Shown here piece after piece: positions 1 to 7,500 of a stretch of 11,793 bases of DNA. Position numbers and translations under genes: made by a program. Position 1 is the first letter of the stretch, and every line of letters starts with the position of its first letter. Below the pieces are notes generated by a model. That model was not told the DNA's origin, did no database searches, and saw only the letters and a program-made list of their open reading frames with translations. Location: contig CALDSL010000507.1 in NCBI GenBank assembly GCA_937920255.1, positions 1-11,793 of the forward strand, written 5' to 3'. This stretch comes from an uncultured Anaerolineaceae bacterium (GTDB taxonomy: Bacteria > Chloroflexota > Anaerolineae > Anaerolineales > Anaerolineaceae).

Positions 1-113
1 CAACCTCCAACCTGTGAGATGTAGAACAATCAGAGGTTATTATATCAGAGCGGTATCCTTGTGGGTAGCTTATACCCTACCGGCATAGGATTTGTAGAGG
101 ATGGGAAAAGAGC

Positions 114-225
114 GTTAGCACGATTAAAAGCCGAATAAGACACGAATGCCACGAATAGAACAATATCCATATCTTTCGTTTTATTCGTGGTATTCGATCC
201 TTATTCGGCTCGTATTAGTGTTAAT
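114..225. repeat. Long imperfect palindromic repeat (REP/MITE-like hairpin)
   Basis: The arms 129-161 and 178-210 are reverse complements at 28 of 33 positions, with a 16-nt loop at 162-177. The outer 11 bases of the arms, AGCCGAATAAG and CTTATTCGGCT, pair perfectly. Pairing continues more weakly outward (114-128 against 211-225, 10 of 15). Within each arm a shorter unit of the type CACGAAT recurs, so the arms are also internally repetitive. No T-tract follows, so this does not look like a simple intrinsic terminator. It resembles the dispersed palindromic elements found between genes in many bacteria. Whether it is multicopy here cannot be seen from one window. Confidence 0.75.
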
Positions 226-238
226 GATTTTCCCTATG

Positions 239-267
239 TGGTCGCATACTGGGTGGCGTGCTATAAT
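239..267 (+). promoter_or_regulatory. Extended -10 promoter for the desulfurase-mnmA operon
   Basis: TGCTATAAT at 259-267 is a perfect consensus -10 hexamer (262-267) preceded by the TG of an extended -10 element. The best -35 at a 17-base spacing, 239-244 (TGGTCG), is poor, which is usual for extended -10 promoters. Transcription would start near 274, giving a leader of about 27 nt. The ribosome binding site GGAGG (289-293) lies seven bases before the ATG at 301. Confidence 0.7.
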
Positions 268-300
268 CGAAACTCGATGCAAACAGACGGAGGTGCATGA

Positions 301-1458
301 ATGGAAACAAACGGGCGGATTTACCTGGATTACGCCGCGACAACCCCCGTGGATGAGCGCGTGCTGGAGAAGATGCTGCCGTATTTCAAGACCAACTTCG
401 GCAACCCTTCTTCCATTCACATCTGGGGTCAGCAGGCCGACGCCGCGATTGAAGAAGCGCGCGAATCGGTGGCCTCTTCGCTTGGCGGCCGCCCGGAAGA
501 GATCGTCTTCACCTCCTGTGGAACAGAAAGCAGCAATCTGGCCTTGCGCGGCGTAGCCATGGCGCGCCGCAAGAAGACCGGCGCCAACCACATTCTGATC
601 AGCCCCGTTGAGCACCACGCCGTGTTGCACACGGCGCAGCAGTTGGGTGAAGTGTACGGTTTTGAGGTCGAACAATTGCCGGTCGATCCGTACGGCCGGG
701 TGGATCCGGACGATTTGCGCCACTACCTGCGCCCCGAAACCGCGCTGGTTTCGGTGATTTATGCCAATAATGAGATCGGCACCATCAATCCCATCGCCGA
801 GATCGGCGCCATCTGCCGTGATGCCGGCGTGCCGTTCCACAGCGACGCGGTGCAAGCCGCCGCGCACCTGCCGGTTAACGTGGCCAGCGACATGGTGGAT
901 CTGCTGTCCATCGGCGCGCACAAATTTTACGGGCCGAAGGGCGTCGGGGCGCTGTACGTGCGGCGCGACACCGAGCTGGTGCCCTCCCAGACCGGCGGCA
1001 AGCAGGAAGAAGGTCGGCGCGCCGGCACGCAGAACGTGCCTTACATTGTGGGCATGGCCGAAGCGCTGCGCCTGGCGCAAACCGAGGCGGTCGCCTGGAT
1101 CGAGCGCGTTACCGCGCAGCGTGATCATTTGATTGGCGGGGTGTTGGAAGCAGCGCCAAACGTGCGCCTCACCGGCCACCCGGTCGAAAGGCTGCCCAAC
1201 CACGCCAGTTTTGTGTTTGAAGGCGTGGACGGAAACCTGCTGCTGATGCTGCTGGATTCCGCCGGTTTTGCCTGCTCATCCGGGTCAGCCTGCAAGGTGG
1301 GCGATCCGCAGCCATCTGATGTGTTGACGGCCATCGGTCTTTCGCGCTCATGGGCGCTGGGGTCGCTGCGCGTGACCCTCGGTCGCGAGACCACTGCCGG
1401 GCAGATCGAAGCCTTTCTGCGCGCTTTACCCGACCTGGCGCAGCGCGCGCGGGTCTAG
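301..1458 (+). CDS. nifS: Cysteine desulfurase, NifS/IscS family (probable sulfur donor for MnmA)
   Basis: This PLP-dependent enzyme removes sulfur from L-cysteine, releasing alanine and leaving an enzyme persulfide that is passed to acceptors in the cytoplasm. The 385-residue length is normal for class I desulfurases. Visible landmarks are the N-terminal YLDYAATTP, His105 in SPVEHHAV (stacks on PLP), Asp182 and Gln185 in HSDAVQAA, the PLP lysine Lys208 in GAHKFYGPKG, and the catalytic Cys331 in SSGSACKVG. GGAGG sits seven bases upstream of the ATG. The next gene, mnmA, begins only 14 bases after the stop. This matches the desulfurase-mnmA pairing known from Bacillus subtilis (yrvO-mnmA), so a dedicated role in tRNA 2-thiolation is the best reading. 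A wider Fe-S role is not excluded, as no iscU-like scaffold gene is in the window. Family assignment is certain; the choice between nifS, iscS and yrvO as a name is not. Confidence 0.96.
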   Translation: METNGRIYLDYAATTPVDERVLEKMLPYFKTNFGNPSSIHIWGQQADAAIEEARESVASSLGGRPEEIVFTSCGTESSNLALRGVAMARRKKTGANHILISPVEHHAVLHTAQQLGEVYGFEVEQLPVDPYGRVDPDDLRHYLRPETALVSVIYANNEIGTINPIAEIGAICRDAGVPFHSDAVQAAAHLPVNVASDMVDLLSIGAHKFYGPKGVGALYVRRDTELVPSQTGGKQEEGRRAGTQNVPYIVGMAEALRLAQTEAVAWIERVTAQRDHLIGGVLEAAPNVRLTGHPVERLPNHASFVFEGVDGNLLLMLLDSAGFACSSGSACKVGDPQPSDVLTAIGLSRSWALGSLRVTLGRETTAGQIEAFLRALPDLAQRARV

Positions 1459-1472
1459 AAGGGACGGCGGTG

Positions 1473-2546
1473 ATGGCGGAGCGCGGCAAAGTTGTGGTGG
1501 CCATGAGCGGCGGCGTCGATTCATCCGTGGCAGCGGCGCTGCTGGTGGAGCAGGGCTACGACGTGACCGGCATGATGCTGCGCCTGTGGAGCGAGCCTGG
1601 TAGCGAGGAGAGCAACCGCTGCTGCACCCCAGACGCGATGATGCTGGCGCGGCGCGTAGCCGCCAAACTTGCCATCCCATTTTACGCGGTGGACGCCCAG
1701 GAGCCGTTCCGCCAGCGCGTGGTGCAGTCTTTCTTTGACGGCTACGCTCGCGGCGAAACGCCCAACCCTTGCACCGCCTGCAACCGCGAAATCCGCTGGG
1801 GGTTGCTGCTGGAGCGCGCCCGCGCCCTGGGGGCAGAATACCTCGCCACCGGGCATTACGCTCGTCTGGAGCGCGATGAGAGCGGTACAGTGCGCCTGCT
1901 GCGCGGGCTCGATCGGGGTAAAGACCAGAGCTATGTATTAAGCGTGCTCGGCCAGGAACAACTGCGGCAAACGCTGCTGCCGGTTGGCGCATACGAGAAG
2001 GCGCGCATCCGCGAGATCGCGCACCACTACCGCTTCCCCGTGGCAGACCGGCCGGACAGCCAGGATCTGTGCTTCCTGGCCGGCGGCGATTACCGCGCCT
2101 TCCTGCAGCGCCACGTGCCCGAGGTGGCGCGCCCGGGCAAGATCATCAACCGGCAGGGGCAGGTGCTGGGTGAGCACCAGGGCCTTGCGTTCTACACCAT
2201 CGGCCAGCGCAAAGGCATCCGCATCGCCGCGCCCGAGCCGTATTATGTGATCGAGAAGGATATGGGCAGCAATGCGCTGATCGTCGGCGCTCTTCACGAG
2301 CTGGGACGGGCGTCGCTGCTGGCGGAAGGCGTCAACTGGAATAGCGGCGCAGTCCCGCAAGACAGCTTTGAAGCCGAGGTCAAAATCCGCTACCGTGCCA
2401 GGGAGGCCCCGGCGGTGGTGTCGCCGGTGGGCGAGGCGGAAGCGCGCGTGGAATTTCAGGAGCCTTTGCGCGATATCACCCCCGGCCAGCGTGTGGTATT
2501 CTATCAGGGTGAGGTCTGCCTGGGCGGGGGCACCATCCGCGCGTAA
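1473..2546 (+). CDS. mnmA: tRNA-specific 2-thiouridylase MnmA
   Basis: MnmA uses ATP to adenylate U34 of the Lys, Glu and Gln tRNAs, then installs sulfur taken from a persulfide, giving s2U34. The 357-residue protein starts with the PP-loop ATPase motif SGGVDSS (residues 12-18). It has the nucleophile Cys103 in NPCTACNREIRWG and the second, persulfide-bearing Cys200 in DSQDLCFL, as in characterised MnmA proteins (about 360-370 residues). The C-terminal beta-barrel region ends in the typical GQRVVFYQGEVCLGGGTI. I chose the ATG at 1473 because it follows the upstream stop by 14 bases, has AGAAGGG at 1457-1463, and puts the PP-loop at the usual distance from the N-terminus. The open frame runs back to 1350, inside the desulfurase gene, without any motif. 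It is co-transcribed with the upstream desulfurase, its likely sulfur donor. Confidence 0.97.
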   Translation: MAERGKVVVAMSGGVDSSVAAALLVEQGYDVTGMMLRLWSEPGSEESNRCCTPDAMMLARRVAAKLAIPFYAVDAQEPFRQRVVQSFFDGYARGETPNPCTACNREIRWGLLLERARALGAEYLATGHYARLERDESGTVRLLRGLDRGKDQSYVLSVLGQEQLRQTLLPVGAYEKARIREIAHHYRFPVADRPDSQDLCFLAGGDYRAFLQRHVPEVARPGKIINRQGQVLGEHQGLAFYTIGQRKGIRIAAPEPYYVIEKDMGSNALIVGALHELGRASLLAEGVNWNSGAVPQDSFEAEVKIRYRAREAPAVVSPVGEAEARVEFQEPLRDITPGQRVVFYQGEVCLGGGTIRA

Positions 2547-2576
2547 TCAACGGATACAGCAAGGAAGGGGTGGGGA

Positions 2577-2846
2577 ATGACGGTACCGGCGCTGTTGTTT
2601 GGAATTCTCGTATCCACCATGATGGGAGCCATGCTGCATGTTGTGGTGGGCGGCGGTTTGTGGCGTCTCGGCCTGTACATCGTGCTGGCCTGGATCGGCT
2701 TCTGGGGTGGACATATACTCGGCTCCAGCCTCGGATGGACGTTCTGGTCGGTCGGCCCGCTGCACCTGGGAATGGCGCTGCTGGGCGGACTGGTGGTGCT
2801 ATTCATCGGTTACTGGCTCAGCCTGGTGCAGGTGGAAAAGAAATAG
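2577..2846 (+). CDS. Small three-helix membrane protein of unknown function
   Basis: This 89-residue protein is almost entirely hydrophobic. It has three likely membrane helices at about residues 4-24, 28-50 and 59-83, rich in glycine, with a short basic tail (VEKK). It starts at an ATG preceded by the strong purine run AAGGAAGGGG (2561-2570), 30 bases after the mnmA stop, and ends directly before a transcription terminator. It is therefore the last gene of the desulfurase-mnmA operon. I do not recognise a family. The size and glycine-rich helices recall small inner-membrane proteins of the GlsB/YeaQ type, but this is only a resemblance. Nothing links it chemically to tRNA thiolation, and it may simply share the transcript. 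Confidence 0.8.
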   Translation: MTVPALLFGILVSTMMGAMLHVVVGGGLWRLGLYIVLAWIGFWGGHILGSSLGWTFWSVGPLHLGMALLGGLVVLFIGYWLSLVQVEKK

Positions 2847-2847
2847 A

Positions 2848-2876
2848 AAAGCACCCTCCCCAAGGGAGGGTGCTTT
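2848..2876. terminator. Bidirectional intrinsic terminator between convergent genes
   Basis: AAAGCACCCTCCC (2848-2860) and GGGAGGGTGCTTT (2864-2876) form a perfect 13-bp stem with a 3-nt loop. It lies between the + strand membrane-protein gene (stop at 2846) and the - strand cold-shock gene (stop at 2921). On the - strand the stem is followed by the T-rich TTTTCTATTT, so it should end the cold-shock transcript well. On the + strand the T-run is only TTT from the stem itself. Confidence 0.9.
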
Positions 2877-2920
2877 GAAGTCCTTTGTAATCCTATCTGG
2901 TATGCCGAATGGTTCTGGGC

Positions 2921-3130
2921 TTAGACGAGTTTGACGTTGGCAGCCTGCAGACCCTTGGGGCCTTTTTCAATCGTGAATTCTACCTGCTGGCCTTCTTCAA
3001 GGTTGCGGAAGCCTTCAGCGGCAATCGCGGAATAGTGGACGAAAACATCGGGGCCGCCCTGACGCTGGATAAAGCCGTAGCCCTTGCTGGTATTGAACCA
3101 TTTGACAGTGCCGGTTACACGTTCGCTCAT
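2921..3130 (-). CDS. csp: Cold-shock domain protein (CspA family)
   Basis: This 69-residue single OB-fold protein binds single-stranded RNA or DNA and acts as an RNA chaperone in the cytoplasm. The sequence shows GTVKWFN near the N-terminus, the RNP1 motif KGYGFIQ (residues 16-22) and the RNP2 motif DVFVHYSAI (28-36), followed by the usual C-terminal GPKGLQAANV. The length is typical. An AGGAG ribosome binding site (CTCCT on the + strand, 3141-3145) lies ten bases before the ATG at 3130. It is monocistronic: a strong promoter lies about 180 bases upstream, the leader is long and potentially structured, and a good terminator follows. Whether it is cold-induced or constitutive cannot be told, but the long leader favours post-transcriptional control. 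Confidence 0.96.
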   Translation of the reverse strand: MSERVTGTVKWFNTSKGYGFIQRQGGPDVFVHYSAIAAEGFRNLEEGQQVEFTIEKGPKGLQAANVKLV

Positions 3131-3303
3131 TTCGATTAAACTCCTGGGAACTAAAAAACGGATGGGTCGTACTTGGCATCGTGGTCTGCAGCAAACCTTG
3201 CTCAGGGAGCATTTTCTCGGTTAAAAGAAAAGCTCCGGTCTAAAAGGACTCCGAAATTGACCGGGACTGAGAGGGGATGACTGAATGACCACGTACCATA
3301 ATC
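3131..3303 (-). promoter_or_regulatory. Long, potentially structured 5' leader of the cold-shock gene
   Basis: The predicted transcript has about 170 nt before the start codon. Three pairings can be read (+ strand coordinates). An outer 7-bp stem joins 3180-3186 and 3287-3293. A 6-bp stem CCGGTC/GACCGG joins 3235-3240 and 3259-3264. An 11-bp stem with one bulge joins 3206-3217 and 3226-3236 around an 8-nt loop. The last two share bases 3235-3236, so they compete partly. Long leaders that refold with temperature are known for E. coli cspA. Here only the pairing potential is seen, and regulation is an inference. Confidence 0.5.
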
Positions 3304-3310
3304 TGCACAC

Positions 3311-3340
3311 ATTTTAAACCCAAATTGGCAGATTTGTCAA
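3311..3340 (-). promoter_or_regulatory. Sigma-70-type promoter of the cold-shock gene
   Basis: Read on the - strand, TTGACA (3340-3335) and TAAAAT (3316-3311) are separated by 18 bases. This is a perfect -35 and a five-of-six -10. Transcription would start near 3304. Confidence 0.8.
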
Positions 3341-3352
3341 TCCTTTTTGACA
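3335..3352. promoter_or_regulatory. Dyad TGTCAA-N6-TTGACA over the cold-shock -35 box
   Basis: TGTCAA at 3335-3340 and TTGACA at 3347-3352 form a perfect 6+6 inverted repeat with a 6-base centre. The left half is the -35 box of the cold-shock promoter. The symmetry and length suit a dimeric repressor or activator site. The right half could equally be a stray or divergent -35 box, although I see no good -10 for it on the + strand. Confidence 0.35.
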
Positions 3353-3383
3353 CAAACTATTTACAAAAACCCCGATATTGTAC

Positions 3384-3419
3384 TGATTACTTGAGCAACG
3401 CCATAAATATATGTAATCA
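3384..3419. promoter_or_regulatory. Inverted repeat TGATTAC...GTAATCA in the divergent intergenic region
   Basis: Perfect 7-bp arms (3384-3390 and 3413-3419) are separated by 22 bases. The stretch lies between the divergent cold-shock gene and the zinc-ribbon gene in a 373-bp intergenic region. It is AT-rich and has no T-tract expected of a terminator. It may be an operator for the + strand unit. The pairing could also be chance in AT-rich DNA. Confidence 0.3.
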
Positions 3420-3422
3420 TTA

Positions 3423-3452
3423 ATGACCTATTTGCGTTAATAAGTGTAGAAT
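3423..3452 (+). promoter_or_regulatory. Possible promoter of the zinc-ribbon/giant-protein unit
   Basis: TAGAAT at 3447-3452 matches the -10 consensus at five of six bases. ATGACC at 3423-3428 is a partial -35 (four of six) with an 18-base spacer. The start would fall near 3459, giving a leader of about 45 nt that contains the AGGAG ribosome binding site at 3492-3496. It is the best + strand candidate in the intergenic region, but weak. Confidence 0.4.
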
Positions 3453-3503
3453 TCCGAACACCCAATTGACAACGATCTCCTGGCTCGGTAGAGGAGAGAA
3501 GAG

Positions 3504-4520
3504 ATGAATAACCCCAAATATTGCCAGCGGTGCGGGCAACCCGTGCCAGGAAATGCCCTGGTATGCCCTTCGTGTGGAATGCCGGCGGAAGGCGTCACTT
3601 TTTTTGCTCCGGATCAAGAATCCAGCGTCGCTGGCGGGCGCGCCAGACGCGGCATCGTCTACTGGATTGGGCTGCTGGCCATGATTGGCGGAATTATCAC
3701 TTCGTGCCTATCCGTTTCGGTCATCGCGCTGCATTATCTGGGAGTTTTCGGTTCCCCTGTGCCGTCCAATCCAACCGCCGCGCCGGTGGCATCCCAATCC
3801 GAGCCATTGGCCGCAATTGTTTCCACCCAGACGCCAATACCGCAACCAACGAACACGGCGCCAGAAGCCCTGCCATCCGCCACGCCGGTTCAGTCAGCCC
3901 AAACAGTACCAGCAGATCAACCTGCTCCGCCAGCCACTGCTTCGCAGAGCGGGATGTATATGGAAGATTTTTCCAATGTCAACAGCGGATGGAACCGCCG
4001 GTACGAAGACGCCTACAACGAGGATTATGCGCCAGACGGAAATTATCGCATCGAATTAAAGCTGGCCGAGGACATGGCGGTGGCGGTGCCGCCATATCCA
4101 TTCCAACACCCGATCAACAATATGATCGTCAGCGTCAATGCGCGCGGCGAGGTGGGTAACGGTTTCATTGGTGTGTTGTGCCACCTGCAGGATGGAAAAA
4201 GTTTTTATCGCGCCGGAATTGCCAACGGTTATTACACCGTCAATAAGGTCATCGATGGCCAGTTAACCCACCTGACCGACCCGGTCTGGAAACCGATGAT
4301 TGCCTACGATCCCGACCCGGACGGCAGCGTCAAAATCACCCTGGCCTGCATGGACGGCCGCATCCAGTTGATGATTGATGACATCGGGCAGGAAATCATC
4401 ACCGACACCGATCTTACCGAAGGTGATGCCGCCATCTTCGTCTGGGCTGGCACGCAGCCTGATGATGAAGGCGTGTACATGCGTGGCTATTTTGACGATT
4501 TCTCGGTGGAATTGCCATAG
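3504..4520 (+). CDS. Zinc-ribbon membrane protein with external lectin-like domain
   Basis: This 338-residue protein has a clear modular order. An N-terminal zinc ribbon has Cys7-X2-Cys10 and Cys21-X2-Cys24. A basic patch (RARR, 46-49) is followed by one membrane helix (about 51-78). A Pro/Thr/Ala/Ser-rich linker runs to about 148. A C-terminal beta-rich domain starts near DFSNVNSGWN and ends in GYFDDFSVELP. That domain has the look of concanavalin-like/LamG or DUF1080-type jelly rolls, which often bind sugars. The positive patch before the helix places the zinc ribbon inside and the lectin-like domain outside. AGGAG lies seven bases before the ATG. The next gene starts 27 bases after the stop, so the two are probably one operon. 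This architecture is common in Chloroflexota surface and signalling proteins. The ligand is unknown, and I see no enzymatic motif. Confidence 0.85.
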   Translation: MNNPKYCQRCGQPVPGNALVCPSCGMPAEGVTFFAPDQESSVAGGRARRGIVYWIGLLAMIGGIITSCLSVSVIALHYLGVFGSPVPSNPTAAPVASQSEPLAAIVSTQTPIPQPTNTAPEALPSATPVQSAQTVPADQPAPPATASQSGMYMEDFSNVNSGWNRRYEDAYNEDYAPDGNYRIELKLAEDMAVAVPPYPFQHPINNMIVSVNARGEVGNGFIGVLCHLQDGKSFYRAGIANGYYTVNKVIDGQLTHLTDPVWKPMIAYDPDPDGSVKITLACMDGRIQLMIDDIGQEIITDTDLTEGDAAIFVWAGTQPDDEGVYMRGYFDDFSVELP

Positions 4521-4547
4521 GAACAGGCTGACTGAGCGGGAGGGGTT

Positions 4548-7500
4548 ATGAAAGCAATTAAGCTTTCGAGAGGTTCCGGTCGCATCAACCGGTGGGGTCG
4601 AATACTGCTGGCGGTTGTATTTGGGCTGCTTCTACTCCCTGCTTCCTTTCCACCACAACTGGCGCGGGCTTTCGCTCCCCCATACCAACCGCCGCTTCAA
4701 GAGCCGGAACCTGAGGGGGTCTGGCGGCTGATGAACACAGACCAGAGCCAGGAATGGCAAGGCGACAATTTCCATGGATTGAAGTCTGAATATAACGCCT
4801 TTTTTAATGGTGATCGTATCGGCGCGGTGTACACCCAATTCAACATCCGCTTCAATGACAAACAACCGGTAACCATCGCCAGCTCGCTGACCGGCACCTG
4901 CGCGTGGGCCTGGGACGGTGGTTCGATTCCATCCGAAATCAAGCCGGGGACGGCCTATCCCTTCGTCATGTCCGCTGATGCAGCTTATTACGGCAGTAAT
5001 CTCCTGGGCGCAACGACCACGGGCTTCACGCGTACCAAGGAAGGCGGTGATATTGCCAGCGTTCAGGCCTATCTTGATATTAATGGCCAGGTGTTGAGTG
5101 ACCATCAGGAATCGCAAGGCAGCCTGGCGTTAAGTCCTGGCGCAACCGAAGGGGAAAGCAAGACGGTCACCCTGATTTGCCGCATCGATATCGTCACGGT
5201 GACGCAAACATATACCTACCAATGGGCGGGGTCTGGCTGTACCGCCAAAGTCACCCTGCCAAAAAACATGCAACCCGATGAGCCGTTTACCCCAACGGTT
5301 GTGGTTGTGGACAAGGAGAAACGGCCTATCGCTCCACAGCAGGAAAACTGGTTTTATAACGATGCGCCCAGCGCGCAAACCATGACCTGGGACGGCAAAG
5401 CCGCCACGGTCAAGTACGAATACGTCTGCCCCAACGAGGATAAGACGCGCACCACCACGGTAGCCATTCCAGCCGCGAAATTCTGCAAGGCTTCGCTTGC
5501 TCTGCCCGAGAAGATGACGCCGGATGAAATGTTTTCGCCGCGCGCCACAGTGGTGGATCAGGACGGCAATGAGGTCGCTCCGGAAAATGTTTCTTGGTTT
5601 TATAACGGCGCATCCAGTTCCGTACCCATGAAATGGAAGGACGGAGATGAGGCTGTTGTGCGTTTTGATTACACCTGCCCCCTGAACCGTAAGAAAGGCA
5701 CCGCCAACATCACAGTTCCACCGGCGAAAAAAGACAATGCCTGGGTTGTGGTCGTAGGCGACTGGTTCAAAGTTCTGGCGGCGGGATTGGTGGCGGTTGG
5801 CGGTGGTGGTCTGGCAGTCCGGCGCGGATCAAAAAAAGAAGCTGGGCCGAAATATATCCTCCAGTTGACCACCCGCACAGTTGAACTAAAAGTGAAACAG
5901 CAGGGGACGTTGATGGCGCTGGCATGGAAAATCATGCCGGATGGAACGGTCGAACCGGCATCGGATGCGGTCATCAGGGTGGCTATTCTCGACCAGGGAG
6001 CCGGGGTAGCTGTGACCCCGGCCAGCGGAATTTGCTCGCAGAATTTCATCTTCACGCTGACCGATCCGCAGGTCTGTAAAGAGGTACCGGTTTCTGTCAC
6101 CGCAACCATCAAAGGATACAAAACCAGCGACCGCGTAATCATCAAAATCCTTCCAACCTATGAGTTGAATCTGGCCTGGCATGACTCTCAGAAAAGAACC
6201 TTGATGGAAGGTGCGAATGAGATTTACGCAGCCGCAACCCTCAAAGCTACGCCGTTGCCGGACGCAGCCACGACGCCCGACAAGCTGGCAAAGCGAATTT
6301 TGGTTTCCAAATACGGGCCCAATAGCGATTTTGTGCTCTTGAAAGCAGCTCCACCAAAAGTGTATGATCCGTTCGTGCGCGACGGCAAGCTGTGGATCCC
6401 GCTGCGGATGGAGAACACAGGAGGCGCGAGCTTTCGGCCGGGGAATCCGACACTCAAGGCCGTGTTTGAAGATAAAGACGACAAACTGTCTCAGGAACTG
6501 GCATTAACCTTAAAGCCGCTGGCTGTTTTCGACGTCCGGGTGGAAGGAAAAAAGAGGGCGGATGTGCTTTTCGACGCCAATCTGGAAAGCCCCGCCTGGG
6601 TATTTCCCGACATCAACGCGTATTTTCATGAGCCGGGGAATGATACCGTGGCTGTGGAACCAACCTTTGATTACGGCAAGAGTATTGATCAGGTCATCTT
6701 CGATCCCCCGGTATTGATGGTGCGTGAAATTACGCCCAACGGCATGGATCAGTACACCATTTGCGTGCAGTTAAAACCTGGCGTGAACCTGGAAGATAGC
6801 TTCAGAGCGGATCTCTCGGACCGCAACGGCATCATCCAGGTGCGGGTCAGCGTAAAACCCGCAAGCGGGAAGCCGTTGGATGCGCTTGTCACGTACCAGT
6901 TGCGGCCGCAGTTCTCCCTGTTTGCGTACCAGGAGGTAGATGAACCGCGGCTGGTCAAAGGTATTTCATTGAAGCCCGCCGAATTTCTCGCGGACGGCGA
7001 AGACTTGATCACGGTCAAATTCGGCTGCTGTCGTTCGGATATCACCGGCGATGTGCAGGCCAAAATTGCGCGCAAGCTGCCGGACGTTCATTTCACCGTC
7101 GACCAGTTTGAATTGATGGGAGATCGTTCGGATTATTTTGTAGCCTATAAAGAAGAAGTCTGGTACGAACAAAACGCTCCGATCTGTCACATCCGTTCGA
7201 AATCGCCGGTGCTTTATGATGCCGATATCGCGCGAAGCAAGGTTTTTCTGCAGGCGCAAGGTACGCTCAACGAAGACGTTCCATCGAATTATCTTGGGAA
7301 AGAGATCAAATTGGACCGCAAGTTGGAGGTTTTTCCGAGGCTCCTCAACTTGAAGCTCTGGGTGGTGCCAGGGAAGAGCCGGGGCACATCGGAGGCCTGG
7401 ATACTGGCGTATCTGGAAAACACCCCCGAAAATCGAATCAAGGCAACGTCGCTGCTGGTGAAAACCGAGAGCCTTGGCAGCCCAAAGCTGGAAATATATG

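Larger units (their letters stand above)
1..300. other. Non-coding leader region upstream of the cysteine desulfurase gene
   Basis: No coding frame here has a convincing start, ribosome binding site or protein-like composition. The stretch is much more AT-rich than the gene that follows. It contains a long imperfect inverted repeat (core 129-210) and a promoter ending at 267, both listed separately. The first 110 bases show only a short dyad (GGGTA/TACCC around 63-77) and nothing else I can name. The gene that lies upstream of the window cannot be inferred. Confidence 0.7.

Noticed and set aside
63..77. Small GGGTA/TACCC dyad near the left edge
   Set aside because: Five-base arms in short AT-rich DNA are expected by chance, and no promoter or gene end is tied to it.
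181..1203. A 340-residue open frame on the - strand opposite the desulfurase gene
   Set aside because: It lies antisense to a certain gene, has no ribosome binding site, and its composition (rich in His, Arg, Gly and Val) is what GC-rich codons give when read backwards.
1350..1472. N-terminal extension of MnmA back into the desulfurase gene
   Set aside because: The extra 41 residues have no family match and overlap the upstream gene. The ATG at 1473 has suitable spacing and the right PP-loop position.
3240..3299. A 19-codon upstream open frame in the cold-shock leader (- strand)
   Set aside because: It starts only a few bases after the predicted transcription start, has no ribosome binding site and overlaps the proposed stems. 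Nothing supports translation.
3466..3494. TTGACA at 3466-3471 as the -35 box of the zinc-ribbon gene
   Set aside because: The only hexamer at the right spacing (TAGAGG, 3489-3494) is a poor -10 and lies in the ribosome binding site, which would make the transcript nearly leaderless.
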